Shown here in pieces: positions 1 to 7,607 of a DNA stretch of 18,250 nt. The position numbers were made by a program, and so were the translations under genes. The stretch covers positions 1 through 18,250 of the forward strand of contig PXQM01000054.1 in assembly GCA_003021325.1 (NCBI GenBank). The letters run 5' to 3'. Below the pieces are notes generated by a model that saw only the letters and a program-made list of their open reading frames with translations, was not told the DNA's origin and did not search any database. The number at the start of each line of letters is the position of its first letter. The first letter of the stretch is position 1. The DNA is from Halobacteriales archaeon QH_10_70_21. GTDB taxonomy: Archaea; Halobacteriota; Halobacteria; Halobacteriales; Haloarculaceae.

Positions 1-1
1 G

Positions 2-256
2 GTGCGGCGCGTCGTCTCCGGCGCGCTCTCGGAGGACTACGCCGTCGCCTGGGCGGTCGCGCTGCTCCTGCAGGCCCTCCTGTTCCCGTTCGCCTACGCA
101 TTGCGGGCCCTCCTCGTCGGCTTCTTCCTGCACTTCATCGTCTCGGCCGGCCTCCGGTACTGCTACGGCCAGGGCGTCGGAGCCTGCCGAAGGGCGGGGG
201 CGTCGGGCGGTCACGGCCGATGGTCGTCCGGACGATTCGGACGTAGTACCCCCTGA
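2..256 (+). CDS. DUF4013-type membrane protein, C-terminal part (cut by left edge)
   Basis: The reading frame is open from the left edge to a TGA at 254-256, so only the C-terminal part of the gene is visible; the GTG at base 2 is probably an internal codon. The first 60 residues look like the end of a haloarchaeal DUF4013 integral membrane protein: an 'SEDYAVAWAVALLLQ' start of a hydrophobic helix, a second hydrophobic stretch 'LLVGFFLHFIVSAGLRYCYG', and a polar end after 'YGQGVG'. The last roughly 25 residues are Gly/Arg/Ser-rich, do not look like family sequence, and overlap a stub on the other strand (135-422), so the natural C-terminus may have been lost. DUF4013 function is unknown. The family call is from recalled pattern, not alignment. 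Confidence 0.55.
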   Translation: MRRVVSGALSEDYAVAWAVALLLQALLFPFAYALRALLVGFFLHFIVSAGLRYCYGQGVGACRRAGASGGHGRWSSGRFGRSTP

Positions 257-422
257 GGAACACGTACGGAACGACGCCGAGCAGCGCGGCGAACCGGGCG
301 AGTCCATCGAGCGCGACCGGCAGTGCGAAGAGGAAGACGACGAACACCAGGCCACCCCCCACCAGCACGCTCCTGGGCCCTTTCGGCTTCCGCGTCGGAT
401 AGGAAAGCGCCTCGCGGAGCAT
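135..422 (-). pseudogene. DUF4013 membrane protein, N-terminal fragment
   Basis: Starting at ATG 420-422, the protein opens with 'MLREALSYPTRK', the characteristic start of haloarchaeal DUF4013 membrane proteins. Two hydrophobic stretches follow (about residues 18-35 and 40-57), then 'RGYYVRIVRTTIGRDRP' and 'TPPPF', which match the first third of the family. After 'PPPF' the sequence turns into Arg/Gly/Ser-rich text and stops at residue 95, whereas full-length family members are more than 200 residues long (family knowledge). A TATA element at 446-454 sits at leaderless distance, so the 5' end looks intact and the 3' part is missing. It faces the C-terminal part of another DUF4013 frame on the + strand. 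A short real protein cannot be excluded. Confidence 0.6.
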
Positions 423-445
423 ACCGACCGGAGGGTCCGACCCGG

Positions 446-454
446 CTTATAATT
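446..454 (-). promoter_or_regulatory. TATA element for the DUF4013 fragment
   Basis: On the minus strand this reads AATTATAAG in a GC-rich surrounding. It lies 25-32 bases before the ATG at 422, the spacing expected for a leaderless haloarchaeal promoter. Confidence 0.5.
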
Positions 455-483
455 CCAGGGTTACATGACCCGTCGGTCGCCAC

Positions 484-2586
484 TCACTCGTCGACGGCGC
501 GGCTCCCGCCGGCCGGGCAGAACTCCTGGATGCGGTCCGGGCTGGCGACCTTCCGGACGAAGCTCGTGTCCTCGAACCGCTCGCGGAAGGTCCGGTAGAC
601 CCGCTTTGCGATGTCGTTCTGTGCGTACTGGCCCGGTTCGAGCCGGACCGACGTCTCGGCGCGCGGCTCGATCGCCGACGGCGGCCCCCCGATGACCCGG
701 GTGTCCGGATCGCACTTGATGCCGACGGCGACGCCGACGGAGACGTCTCGGTAGTACTCCCGGTCGCCGCGGATGACGAAGCTCCCCTTCTCGATGTACT
801 CGCCGCTCTCGGGCGTCTTCGAGACCTGGTCGGGGTCGACCTCGTAGACGTCGCCCTCGAACTTGCCGTCCTTCCAGACCGACGAGTACGAGACTGCGAA
901 CCGCGCGGCCTCCTGCCGGCTGGCGTCGGGAATATCGACGTCCCGGGCGGCCTCGTCCGGTTCGGTCGCCTTCAGCACCGTCACGGGTGCGCCGTGGGCC
1001 TGGGCGTGGAAGAACCGGTCGGATGGCTCCATGTACTTCTTGACCAACTCCTCGTTCTGGTCGGCGTTGCGGCCGCCCAGGACGAGGAAGCCGTCGGAGG
1101 TCCGGAACCAGCGGAACCGCTCGTACCACTTCTCGTCGTAGCGGACCGGCACCGAGCCCATCGAGAGCCAGTCGCGCTCCGGGCGCTCCTCGTCGTCGTC
1201 GGCGGTCTCGTCGGCCTCTTCCCACTCCTCGCGGCGCCGCTTGACCGCCTCGAGGTCCTCGCGGGTGTCTTCGATGGCTGCCTGGGCGCCCTCCTTCTTC
1301 CCGCGGATTCGCTTGGCCTCGGTGTAGAGCCGGTCGGCGTTCTTCTCGACGCCCATCGACGGGTCCACCTCGACCCTGGTCCCGTCGAGTTCGATCGTGA
1401 CCGTCCCCTCCGCCTCGTCGACGCCGACGACCGCCTCGGCTTCGGGGATGCCCTGCTCGGCGCCCTCCTCGAACGTCGTCTCGATGTCGGCCCACGGAAC
1501 GCCGGCCTCGCGGGCCTCCCGGACCGTCGAGCAGACCTCGTCGACGAGGTCGTAGTTGCCGTACAGCGACTCGGCCTTCGCCTGCTCGCGCTCGGCCTGC
1601 GCCTCGAAGTCCTCGATGGCGCCGCGCTGCTGGTCGATGATGCGCTCGTACTTCTCGATCTCCGCCTCGAAGTCGGGTCGGTCGCTCCCCGGCTCGGCCG
1701 CCTCCTCGTCCTCCCGTCCGAGGCGGTGGAAGTACTCGTCGATGGCGCCGGTGAACGACTCGAAGGCGGTCGCGTCGTATCCCGCGTCGGCGTGCTCCTC
1801 GAGGGGCAGCGGCGTCGCGTCGACGACCGCACCCTCGTCGTCCTCGTAGAGCCGGGGGTCGGTGTCGCCGGCCAGGATGGGCTCCCTGAGGCGCTCGAGG
1901 GCGCCGAACAGCGCCTCGTACTGGTCCGCGGTGGCGTCGTCGATGTCGACTGTCTTCTCGACGCCGGCGCGGCTGCACAGCTCCTCGGCGTAGAGCCCGC
2001 CGAAGTTCAGCTGCGTCGCGAGCGTCCGGACGATGTCCGTGTCGGAGTCGTCCATCTTCGCCGCGAAGGCCTCGTAGTCGCAGTCCAGCGGGCTGAACCG
2101 CTCGTCGGGGTAGCCGTACTGGGCACCGGGGGCGACCGTCCGGGAGCGCAGCCGGACGGTGTCCAGCGAGTCGACCACCCCGTGGTCCTCGTTCATCACG
2201 GCGACGTTACCGTCACCGAACAGTTCGGCGACCACGAGCGTCGTCCGGTCCTCGCGCTCGAAGCGGAACGTGAGGATGCGGTCGAAGCCGTACTGCTCGA
2301 CGGCCTCGAGGTTCGCGCCGGCGATGCGGTTCCGGAGCATCATCGCGAAGTTCGGCGGCCGGCCGGGGGCGTCGGGGACGTGCTCGGGGGCGGCGACGTG
2401 GGCGCGCTTCGGGTCGCCCACTTCGACGATGAGTTCGACCCGGCCGCGCTCGTAGTCCCGCATCTTCAGCCGCACGAGGTCGTCGCCGTAGAGGTAGGCC
2501 TTGTCGACGACAGCCCCGGTGTACTCGCGCAGCTCGCCGACGAGCGCCGCGAGGTCGACGCTGGTCATCGCCCGCTTTCGGTCCAT
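484..2586 (-). CDS. rqcH: Ribosome rescue protein RqcH (NEMF/Tae2/FbpA family)
   Basis: This 700-residue protein is the archaeal RqcH/NEMF homologue. In this family the protein binds split 50S subunits with a stalled peptidyl-tRNA and supports C-terminal tailing of the nascent chain; it acts in the cytoplasm. The NFACT-N domain covers about residues 8-200, with 'GRPPNFAMMLRNRI' near residue 75-88. Helix-rich and coiled-coil segments span about 305-345 and 413-460, with the conserved 'DPSMGVEKNADRLYTEAKR' at 408-426. The NFACT-R (DUF814) domain runs from about 487 to 600 ('WYERFRWFRTSDGFLVLGG'). Length and domain order are normal for haloarchaea. I chose ATG 2584-2586 because family members share the short 'MDxKRxMTSVDLAAL' leader; the internal Met7 is an alternative. 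A dehydratase-like pseudogene lies 50 bases upstream on the same strand. Confidence 0.95.
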   Translation of the reverse strand: MDRKRAMTSVDLAALVGELREYTGAVVDKAYLYGDDLVRLKMRDYERGRVELIVEVGDPKRAHVAAPEHVPDAPGRPPNFAMMLRNRIAGANLEAVEQYGFDRILTFRFEREDRTTLVVAELFGDGNVAVMNEDHGVVDSLDTVRLRSRTVAPGAQYGYPDERFSPLDCDYEAFAAKMDDSDTDIVRTLATQLNFGGLYAEELCSRAGVEKTVDIDDATADQYEALFGALERLREPILAGDTDPRLYEDDEGAVVDATPLPLEEHADAGYDATAFESFTGAIDEYFHRLGREDEEAAEPGSDRPDFEAEIEKYERIIDQQRGAIEDFEAQAEREQAKAESLYGNYDLVDEVCSTVREAREAGVPWADIETTFEEGAEQGIPEAEAVVGVDEAEGTVTIELDGTRVEVDPSMGVEKNADRLYTEAKRIRGKKEGAQAAIEDTREDLEAVKRRREEWEEADETADDDEERPERDWLSMGSVPVRYDEKWYERFRWFRTSDGFLVLGGRNADQNEELVKKYMEPSDRFFHAQAHGAPVTVLKATEPDEAARDVDIPDASRQEAARFAVSYSSVWKDGKFEGDVYEVDPDQVSKTPESGEYIEKGSFVIRGDREYYRDVSVGVAVGIKCDPDTRVIGGPPSAIEPRAETSVRLEPGQYAQNDIAKRVYRTFRERFEDTSFVRKVASPDRIQEFCPAGGSRAVDE

Positions 2587-2636
2587 GTCACGACAGAGCG
2601 CCGGGCCGGAGAAAGGCCTGACGGGTTCCGCTCCGG

Positions 2637-3655
2637 TCAGTCCGCCAGTCTCCGCTGGAGCTTCCCGACCGAGAGGTTCCGGCCCGACACCGGGATGACG
2701 ACCGTCCGGCCGGACAGTTCCTCGCCGGCGTCCAGCGCCGCCGCGACGCCCGCCGCACAGGCCGCCTCCATCAGGACACCCTCCTCCTGGAGCAGCCGTC
2801 GCACGCAGTCTGTGAGGTCGTCGTCGTCGACCGGCCGGAAGTCGTCAAGCTCCTCGCGGAGCAGCTCCATCGTCAGCGCGAACGGGACGCTCGTGGCCGG
2901 CCCCTCGGCGACCGTCTCCATCCGGTCGTGCGGCTCGAGGGTGCCTTCGCTCCAACGCGGTGCATCGCGGGCGCTGCGGCGGACTGTACGCCGACGATGT
3001 CGGCGTCCACGAGCGAGCCGACGGTGAGACAGTAGCCGGCCGCGCTGCTGCCGCCGCCGACGGGCGTGAAGACGACGTCGACGTCCGGCAGTTCCTCGAC
3101 GACCTCGAGGCCGGCGGTGCCGACGCCCGCGACCAGCGCCGGCTCGTTGCCCGAGTGGACGTACCGGTAGCCTTCCTCGGCCGCGAGTGTCTCGGCGTGC
3201 TCGCGGGCCCGGTCGAAGCTGTCGCCGTGGCCGACGACCCGGGCGTCCAGCCGCTCCATCGCCCGCACCTTCACCGGGTTCGCGTCCCCGGGTACGCAGA
3301 CGGTCACCGGCACGTCGAACGCCCGTCCGGCGTCGGCGACGGACTGGCCGTGGTTGCCGGTGCTGGCCGCGATGAGGCCCCGCTCGCGGAACTCGGGGTC
3401 GAGGTTCGCGGCCAGCGTCACCCCGCCGCGCGCCTTGAACGCGCCCGTCGGGAGAGTGTCCTCCCGTTTGAGGTAGACGTCCGCGTCGAGTTCCTCGGAG
3501 AGCCACCCGCTGCGGACCAGCGGCGTCTCGTGGAGGTGGTCGGCGACCACGCTCCGGGCGCGGTAGACGTCCGCCGTCGTCGGCGGCGTCAGGTCGTGGT
3601 ACGGGAACACCGTGGTTTCGTCCGGCGATTCGACGGGGTCGTAGTGGGCGGCCAC
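2637..3655 (-). pseudogene. Threonine/serine dehydratase-like PLP enzyme, frameshifted
   Basis: Two overlapping frames together make one fold-type II PLP enzyme of about 339 residues, the normal size for a single-domain threonine/serine dehydratase (deaminates Thr or Ser to a 2-oxo acid and ammonia). The first frame starts at GTG 3653-3655 and carries the PLP lysine in 'PTGAFKARGG' (K74), the 'STGNHGQS' substrate loop and the Gly-rich phosphate loop 'PVGGGSSAAG'. After 'APAMHR' the frame is lost; the next frame resumes at once with 'WSEGTLEPHDRMETVAEG' and runs through the C-terminal part to TGA 2637-2639. One base is missing near 2955-2956. There is no C-terminal ACT domain. A sequencing error is as likely as a real mutation. 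Close relatives include serine racemase-like and diaminopropionate-type enzymes, so the exact substrate is unproven. Confidence 0.85.
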
Positions 3656-3753
3656 GGCGACCGGTAGCGGCTGCCAGTGGCTTGGCTCTTCGGGTCACCG
3701 GGGCGCCGACGCAGTTCGCAAACGACTTGACCGCGGTGTTCGGACCGCCACCC

Positions 3754-4053
3754 ATGGACGACCGTCTGGCCGGCCTCGCCGCGACGGCGGTCGGCGCCGC
3801 CGGCGGCGCCCTGGCCGGCGCCGGCCTCACGGCGGTCCGCGCGTCGCTGGACCACCTCGCACTCCGCATCTCGACCGCGGTCGGGCTCCTGACGCTCGCG
3901 CTGGGGGTTCTCCAGCCCGGAGCGCTGCGGTTCGGCGGGGTCTTCTGGCTGGCGATGGTCTTTGCCGGACTCGTCGCAGCAGGAAGCTACAGGACCCTCA
4001 AGCGCGTGCAGGACGGGGAGGGCGACGGCGCCGCAGACGCCCGGACGCCCTGA
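3754..4053 (+). CDS. Small haloarchaeal membrane protein, unknown function
   Basis: This 99-residue protein has no family that I recognise. Three hydrophobic segments are visible: an Ala/Gly-rich one at about residues 5-28, 'LRISTAVGLLTLALGVLQ' in the middle, and 'FWLAMVFAGLVAAGSY' near the end, followed by a short charged tail. It is therefore likely to be an integral membrane protein. I chose ATG 3754 because the 24 residues upstream of it, although open, are not hydrophobic or family-like and overlap the intergenic region with the dehydratase gene. It is divergent from the dehydratase pseudogene and convergent with the subtilase gene, so it is probably monocistronic. Codon use is GC-rich at third positions like its neighbours, which supports a real gene. 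Confidence 0.65.
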   Translation: MDDRLAGLAATAVGAAGGALAGAGLTAVRASLDHLALRISTAVGLLTLALGVLQPGALRFGGVFWLAMVFAGLVAAGSYRTLKRVQDGEGDGAADARTP

Positions 4054-4142
4054 GCGGCCCGGGTCACGGCTCGAGACCGTAGCGGGTAGAGCGGCACGGT
4101 TCACCGCGCGGGACCGCAGCGGGTACCTCGGCCGGGGCCGGG

Positions 4143-5852
4143 TCAGTTCCCTCTGCCGTTTCCGCCGCCACCGTTGCCGTTCCCGCCGCCACCGTTGCCG
4201 TTCCCGCCGCCGCCCGACAGCTCCTCGACCGTGTTCAGCGCGTTGATTCGACCCGCGCCGAGGTCGGGGTCGCTGCGGCCGTTGCCGCCTTCTGCGCCCT
4301 TCTTGATGACGCTCTCGACCTGGGAGGGGCTGGCGTCCGGGTCGAGTTCGCGGACCAGCGCCACGAGCCCTGCCGTGTTCGGCGCTGACATCGACGTGCC
4401 GGCCTTCCAGCCGTAGGGGGCGCCCTCGTTGAGCGGGGAGGTCGTCGAGAAGACGAGGTTGAACGGGTACGGCCAGGCCGGCGCTTCGAGGGTTACTGTC
4501 CGTGAGGCCTCACTAGGATCTAACACTACATCCCCTTCATCGTCGAAATACAGCACTGCTTCGTCGCCCTCATCGAGGGGGTGGTTGCTGATTCGCAGCG
4601 GTGCACCGGCGAACACCCATTCTGTCAGACCAGCCAGGGTCTTCAGCAGGCTCTCGTATCCACCACCCCCGGCACCGACGTCGATCTCGTTCGTCCCGTA
4701 GTTCGAGAAGAACGCGCGCTCGTCGTTCGGGCCGAGGGCGCTGATGCTCATCGCACCCTTCGTGGAGTTCGGCAGCGAGAACAGCCCCTGACGCTGGAGG
4801 TCGGTGCTCGCGTTGCCGGCGCTCGCGACGACGACAGTGCCGCGGTTGACCGCCGACCGGACGGTCCGCTCGTAGGCGAGGCGGATGGTCCGGAGTGCCT
4901 CGTTGCGGTGGACGCGCGGCGGGAACGGCGGCGTCCCGAGGCTGAGGTTCACTGCGTCGAGTCCCTGGGCCGCGCCGAAGTCGATAGCGGTGAGGATGTC
5001 GGCGGTGGTTGTGGTTGGCCCCCATCCTGGCTCTTGATCCTCATCTACTTCGTCTTCACTGAAGAATTTCCACCAGAACACGCGGTACGAAACTAGGTCG
5101 GCGTCAGGCGCGACGCCCTGGACGCCGGACCCAAAGAAGCCTCCGACGCCGGATTCAGGGTCGGCCGCTGTGATGCCGGCGACGTGTGTCCCGTGGCCGT
5201 TGACGTCGGAGGCGACGTTCTGGTCGGCCAACTGGACGACCGTCGATTTTTCAGGGTCCGGCTCCGGTTCTGTCTCCGGATCGACCGGTTCAGGGTTGTT
5301 GACGACGATATCCTCGGCCCGACCGGAGCGGATTGCTCCCTCCCGGAACAGCCGACCGGCATCATCGTCCAGGTTCGGCGTCAGGTCCGGGTGAGCGTAG
5401 TCGATGCCCGTGTCGATGATACCGACACTGGCGCCATCCCCGGTCGCGACATCGTTGGCTGCGACTGCTTCGCTGTTCTGCTTGTCCCAGAGGTTCTCGT
5501 ACCAGTCGGACTCGACGCCTCCCGAGCCCTCCGTCTCCTCGGGGAGCTCCGTCTCCTCGGGCTCCTCCAGCCGGAACTGGACGTCCCGGGCGGCCGCTTC
5601 GACGCCCTTGACCGCCCGGACATCCGCCGCGGCGTTCTCGGGGCCTTCCAGTATCAGTACGCTGTCGTCGGCCAGCGTCCGTTTCACTTCGAACCCGTCA
5701 CGTTCCAGTCGGCGGACCGCGCCCCGGCCAGCGACGGTGACGTAACGAGCCTCGCCACTGCTCGCGCTGGCGTACCCCGCGAACGCGAGGGACGCACTGC
5801 CAGCTGCGATACCTTTCAGTACATCACGACGGTTCGGCGTTGGGTCTGCCAT
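4143..5852 (-). CDS. Tat-exported subtilisin-like serine protease (S8, halolysin-like)
   Basis: This 569-residue secreted protease of family S8 hydrolyses proteins outside the cell. Residues 1-30 are a Tat signal with 'RRDVLKG' and a hydrophobic stretch ending in 'ASA'. Residues about 35-95 resemble an I9-type propeptide, followed by an acidic linker at 95-115. The catalytic residues are D147 ('IIDTGID'), H220 ('NGHGTHVAG') and S487 ('GTSMSAP'), with oxyanion N347 ('SAGNAS'), so the enzyme should be active. Relative to subtilisin there is an acidic loop at about 186-202, one at 263-278, and an insertion between N347 and S487 (140 residues apart against about 66 in subtilisin). The C-terminus (547-569) is a Gly/Asn repeat tail encoded by 21-base repeats. 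ATG 5852 fits the twin-Arg signal and the TATA element upstream. No typical C-terminal PPC or PKD domain is seen. Confidence 0.93.
   Translation of the reverse strand: MADPTPNRRDVLKGIAAGSASLAFAGYASASSGEARYVTVAGRGAVRRLERDGFEVKRTLADDSVLILEGPENAAADVRAVKGVEAAARDVQFRLEEPEETELPEETEGSGGVESDWYENLWDKQNSEAVAANDVATGDGASVGIIDTGIDYAHPDLTPNLDDDAGRLFREGAIRSGRAEDIVVNNPEPVDPETEPEPDPEKSTVVQLADQNVASDVNGHGTHVAGITAADPESGVGGFFGSGVQGVAPDADLVSYRVFWWKFFSEDEVDEDQEPGWGPTTTTADILTAIDFGAAQGLDAVNLSLGTPPFPPRVHRNEALRTIRLAYERTVRSAVNRGTVVVASAGNASTDLQRQGLFSLPNSTKGAMSISALGPNDERAFFSNYGTNEIDVGAGGGGYESLLKTLAGLTEWVFAGAPLRISNHPLDEGDEAVLYFDDEGDVVLDPSEASRTVTLEAPAWPYPFNLVFSTTSPLNEGAPYGWKAGTSMSAPNTAGLVALVRELDPDASPSQVESVIKKGAEGGNGRSDPDLGAGRINALNTVEELSGGGGNGNGGGGNGNGGGGNGRGN
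4162..4203. repeat. Two perfect 21-base tandem repeats encoding the Gly/Asn tail
   Basis: The unit CCGCCGCCACCGTTGCCGTTC-like block at 4162-4182 is repeated exactly at 4183-4203, and a degenerate partial copy follows from 4204. On the minus strand each unit encodes seven Gly/Asn residues. The number of units is likely to vary between strains by replication slippage without breaking the frame. Confidence 0.8.
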
Positions 5853-5884
5853 AGCTGGGGACTCACCGAGTAAGCCAAAGCGAA

Positions 5885-5895
5885 CTATTATAAAT
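5885..5895 (-). promoter_or_regulatory. TATA element of the subtilase gene
   Basis: The minus strand reads ATTTATAATAG here, 33-43 bases before the ATG at 5852. This would give a short leader of roughly 10-15 bases. A second AT-rich block at 5924-5932 could also serve in this direction but is better placed for the + strand gene. Confidence 0.55.
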
Positions 5896-5923
5896 TCCCC
5901 TAATCGTCCGGCTGTTGTCCGGA

Positions 5924-5932
5924 TTATAAATA
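5924..5932 (+). promoter_or_regulatory. TATA element of the MBL-fold hydrolase gene
   Basis: TTATAAATA on the + strand lies about 56-64 bases before the chosen ATG at 5988, implying a transcript start near 5955-5960. This sits close to the alternative ATG at 5962, which is in a different frame and is not the start of the hydrolase. The subtilase and hydrolase genes are therefore divergently transcribed from this AT-rich interval. Confidence 0.5.
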
Positions 5933-5987
5933 CTTATCTCCAGGGACGGCCCCGAGGAGCTATGTGCGGGCCGGACGATACGCCGCT

Positions 5988-6599
5988 ATGCCGACCGAAC
6001 TCCTCGACGGCGTCTACGACGTCACCTGCGCCGACACGGAGACGGGCCGCATCCGGGCGTTCCTCTTCGCCGACGGGACGCTCGTCGACAGCGGGTTGCC
6101 GGGCACGACCGACGCGCTCATCGAGGGCATCGAGGCGACGGGTATCGAGCCGAAACGGCTGGTCGTCACGCACGCGGACCGCGACCACGTCGGCGGGTTC
6201 GACGCGCTCGTCCGGGAGCTGTGGCTCGAGACCTACGTCCCGGAGGGCGCCACCATCGACAGCGAGTACGACCCCGACCACCGCTACGGCGACGGCGACG
6301 AGGTGGGACCGTTCGAGGCGGTCCACGTCCCCGGCCACCGCGACTCCCAGCACGCCCTCGTCGACGAGGACGGCGGCGTCGCGGTGATGGCCGACGCCGT
6401 CTCCGGCGCCGACCAGCGCGGCCTGCCGGCGGGGTACTTCCACCTGCCGCCCGCCGTCTACACCGACGACCTCGAGCAGGCCGAGGCGTCGCTCGAGCGC
6501 CTCACCGAGTTCGAGTTCGACGCCGGCCTCGTCTTCCACGGCTCGTCGGTCCTCTCGAACGCCGACGAGAAGCTCGAAGCGTACGTCTACCGGGGGTAG
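5988..6599 (+). CDS. MBL-fold metallo-hydrolase
   Basis: This 203-residue protein has the metallo-beta-lactamase fold and is likely to be a cytoplasmic hydrolase of small esters or thioesters; the substrate is unknown. Metal ligands can be seen in order: 'THADRDHVGG' (H62, D64, D66, H67), 'VPGH' (H117), 'MADAV' (D136) and a late His in 'LVFHGSS' (H184). The first motif is HxDxDH instead of the classical HxHxDH, the same variant as in the second MBL protein of this window. ATG 5988 was chosen because 'MPTELLDGVYDV' is a typical family start; a GTG at 5964 would add eight unconvincing residues. The gene converges with the FAD oxidoreductase pseudogene, leaving only three bases between their stops. 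Confidence 0.88.
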   Translation: MPTELLDGVYDVTCADTETGRIRAFLFADGTLVDSGLPGTTDALIEGIEATGIEPKRLVVTHADRDHVGGFDALVRELWLETYVPEGATIDSEYDPDHRYGDGDEVGPFEAVHVPGHRDSQHALVDEDGGVAVMADAVSGADQRGLPAGYFHLPPAVYTDDLEQAEASLERLTEFEFDAGLVFHGSSVLSNADEKLEAYVYRG

Positions 6600-6602
6600 C
6601 GG

Positions 6603-7566
6603 CTACGACCCGTGCGTGTCTGCGATACGCTCGCCGGCGTCCAGCCCGCTCTCGACCGCGAGGTGGACGCGGCCGTCGCCGGCCACCCAGTCGCCCGCAA
6701 AGTACAGCCCGTGGGCTTCGGCCTGGCGGAGGGTTCCCGTGTCCGCGCCATCGTCCGGCAGCGCGTATCGCCAGCCCTGCCGGTCCGTCCAGTCCGGGTC
6801 GGCCAGGCGGTCGTCCCCGAGCAGTTCCGCGACGATGGCCGCCGCGTCGGCCTCGACCGCCTCGCCGGGGTCGTCGTACCGCCGGCTCGACCACGCGGGC
6901 GACATCTGGGCGACCAGCAGCGACTCGCCGTCCGGGACGTGGCCGTCCTTGCACTCCTCCCGGGAGAGCCACCCGACCTCGTGCTCGCGGTCGGTGTTGA
7001 CCAGCCCGTACCACGGGCGGTCCAGTTCGAACGGGTAGTGCAACAGCACCGTGTAGACGGTCCGGTAGGGAACGGCGTCGACGGCCGTCTCGAGGTCGCC
7101 GAGCAGCGGGTCGTCCCACGCCGTCGCCGAGAGGAGGCCGGCCGTCTGGGGCGCCGGCGGCGTCAGGAGCACCGCGTCGAACGTCCCGAGCGACTCGCCG
7201 TCCGTCGGCCGCCGCGAAGAGCCGCTTCGCGAGCTGAGTGATACCCCGCTCGTAGGTCCACTTGTCGGCCTCCTGGCGGTCGCTCTCCGAGATGCGGCCC
7301 ATCGCGTCGAAGGTCCAGACCGGTTCCGCTATGCTGACAAGTCCCTCCGTCGGCAGCGTCTCGGTCAGCAGCTCCGTCACGCGGTCGCTGTCCGGCTTGA
7401 CGTAGTTGGCGCCGTGGTCGTAGGTGCAGTCGCCCTTCCGGCGGGTGGCGGCCCGGCCGCAGACGCCCCGGGATTTCTCGAAGACGGTGATATCGTGGCC
7501 CGTGCCCCGGAGCGCGTAGGCGGTCGCCGCGCCCGCGGCGCCGGCGCCGACGATTGCGAGGTTCAT
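6603..7566 (-). pseudogene. NAD(P)/FAD-dependent (renalase-like) amine oxidase-type protein, internal deletion and frameshift
   Basis: The gene starts at ATG 7564-7566 with a Rossmann FAD-binding motif, 'MNLAIVGAGAAGAATAYAL', followed by 'VFEKSRGVCGRAATRR' and 'YDHGANYVK', typical of renalase-like haloarchaeal flavoproteins. The frame is good to 'YERGITQLAKRLFAAADG'. It is lost at about 7199-7206, and a different frame takes over directly with 'GESLGTFDAVLLTPPAPQT' and runs to TAG 6603-6605, including the C-terminal FAD motif 'GLYFAGDWVAGDGRVH'. Family members carry about 30 more residues between these blocks (recalled pattern), so about 85-90 bases appear to have been deleted out of frame. 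The product would be non-functional. Its upstream neighbour on the same strand is an MBL hydrolase whose stop lies 41 bases away. Confidence 0.82.
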
Positions 7567-7607
7567 ACGGAATCTACGGTCGCTGGACGCAAAAGGCCCC
7601 CCGCCGG

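Noticed and set aside
461..1978. A 505-residue open frame on the minus strand inside rqcH
   Set aside because: It is the Arg/Gly-rich out-of-frame shadow of rqcH, typical of very GC-rich DNA.
994..3027. A 677-residue open frame on the plus strand opposite rqcH
   Set aside because: It is Leu/Val/Asp-rich antisense shadow sequence without domains; rqcH and the dehydratase on the other strand explain this stretch.
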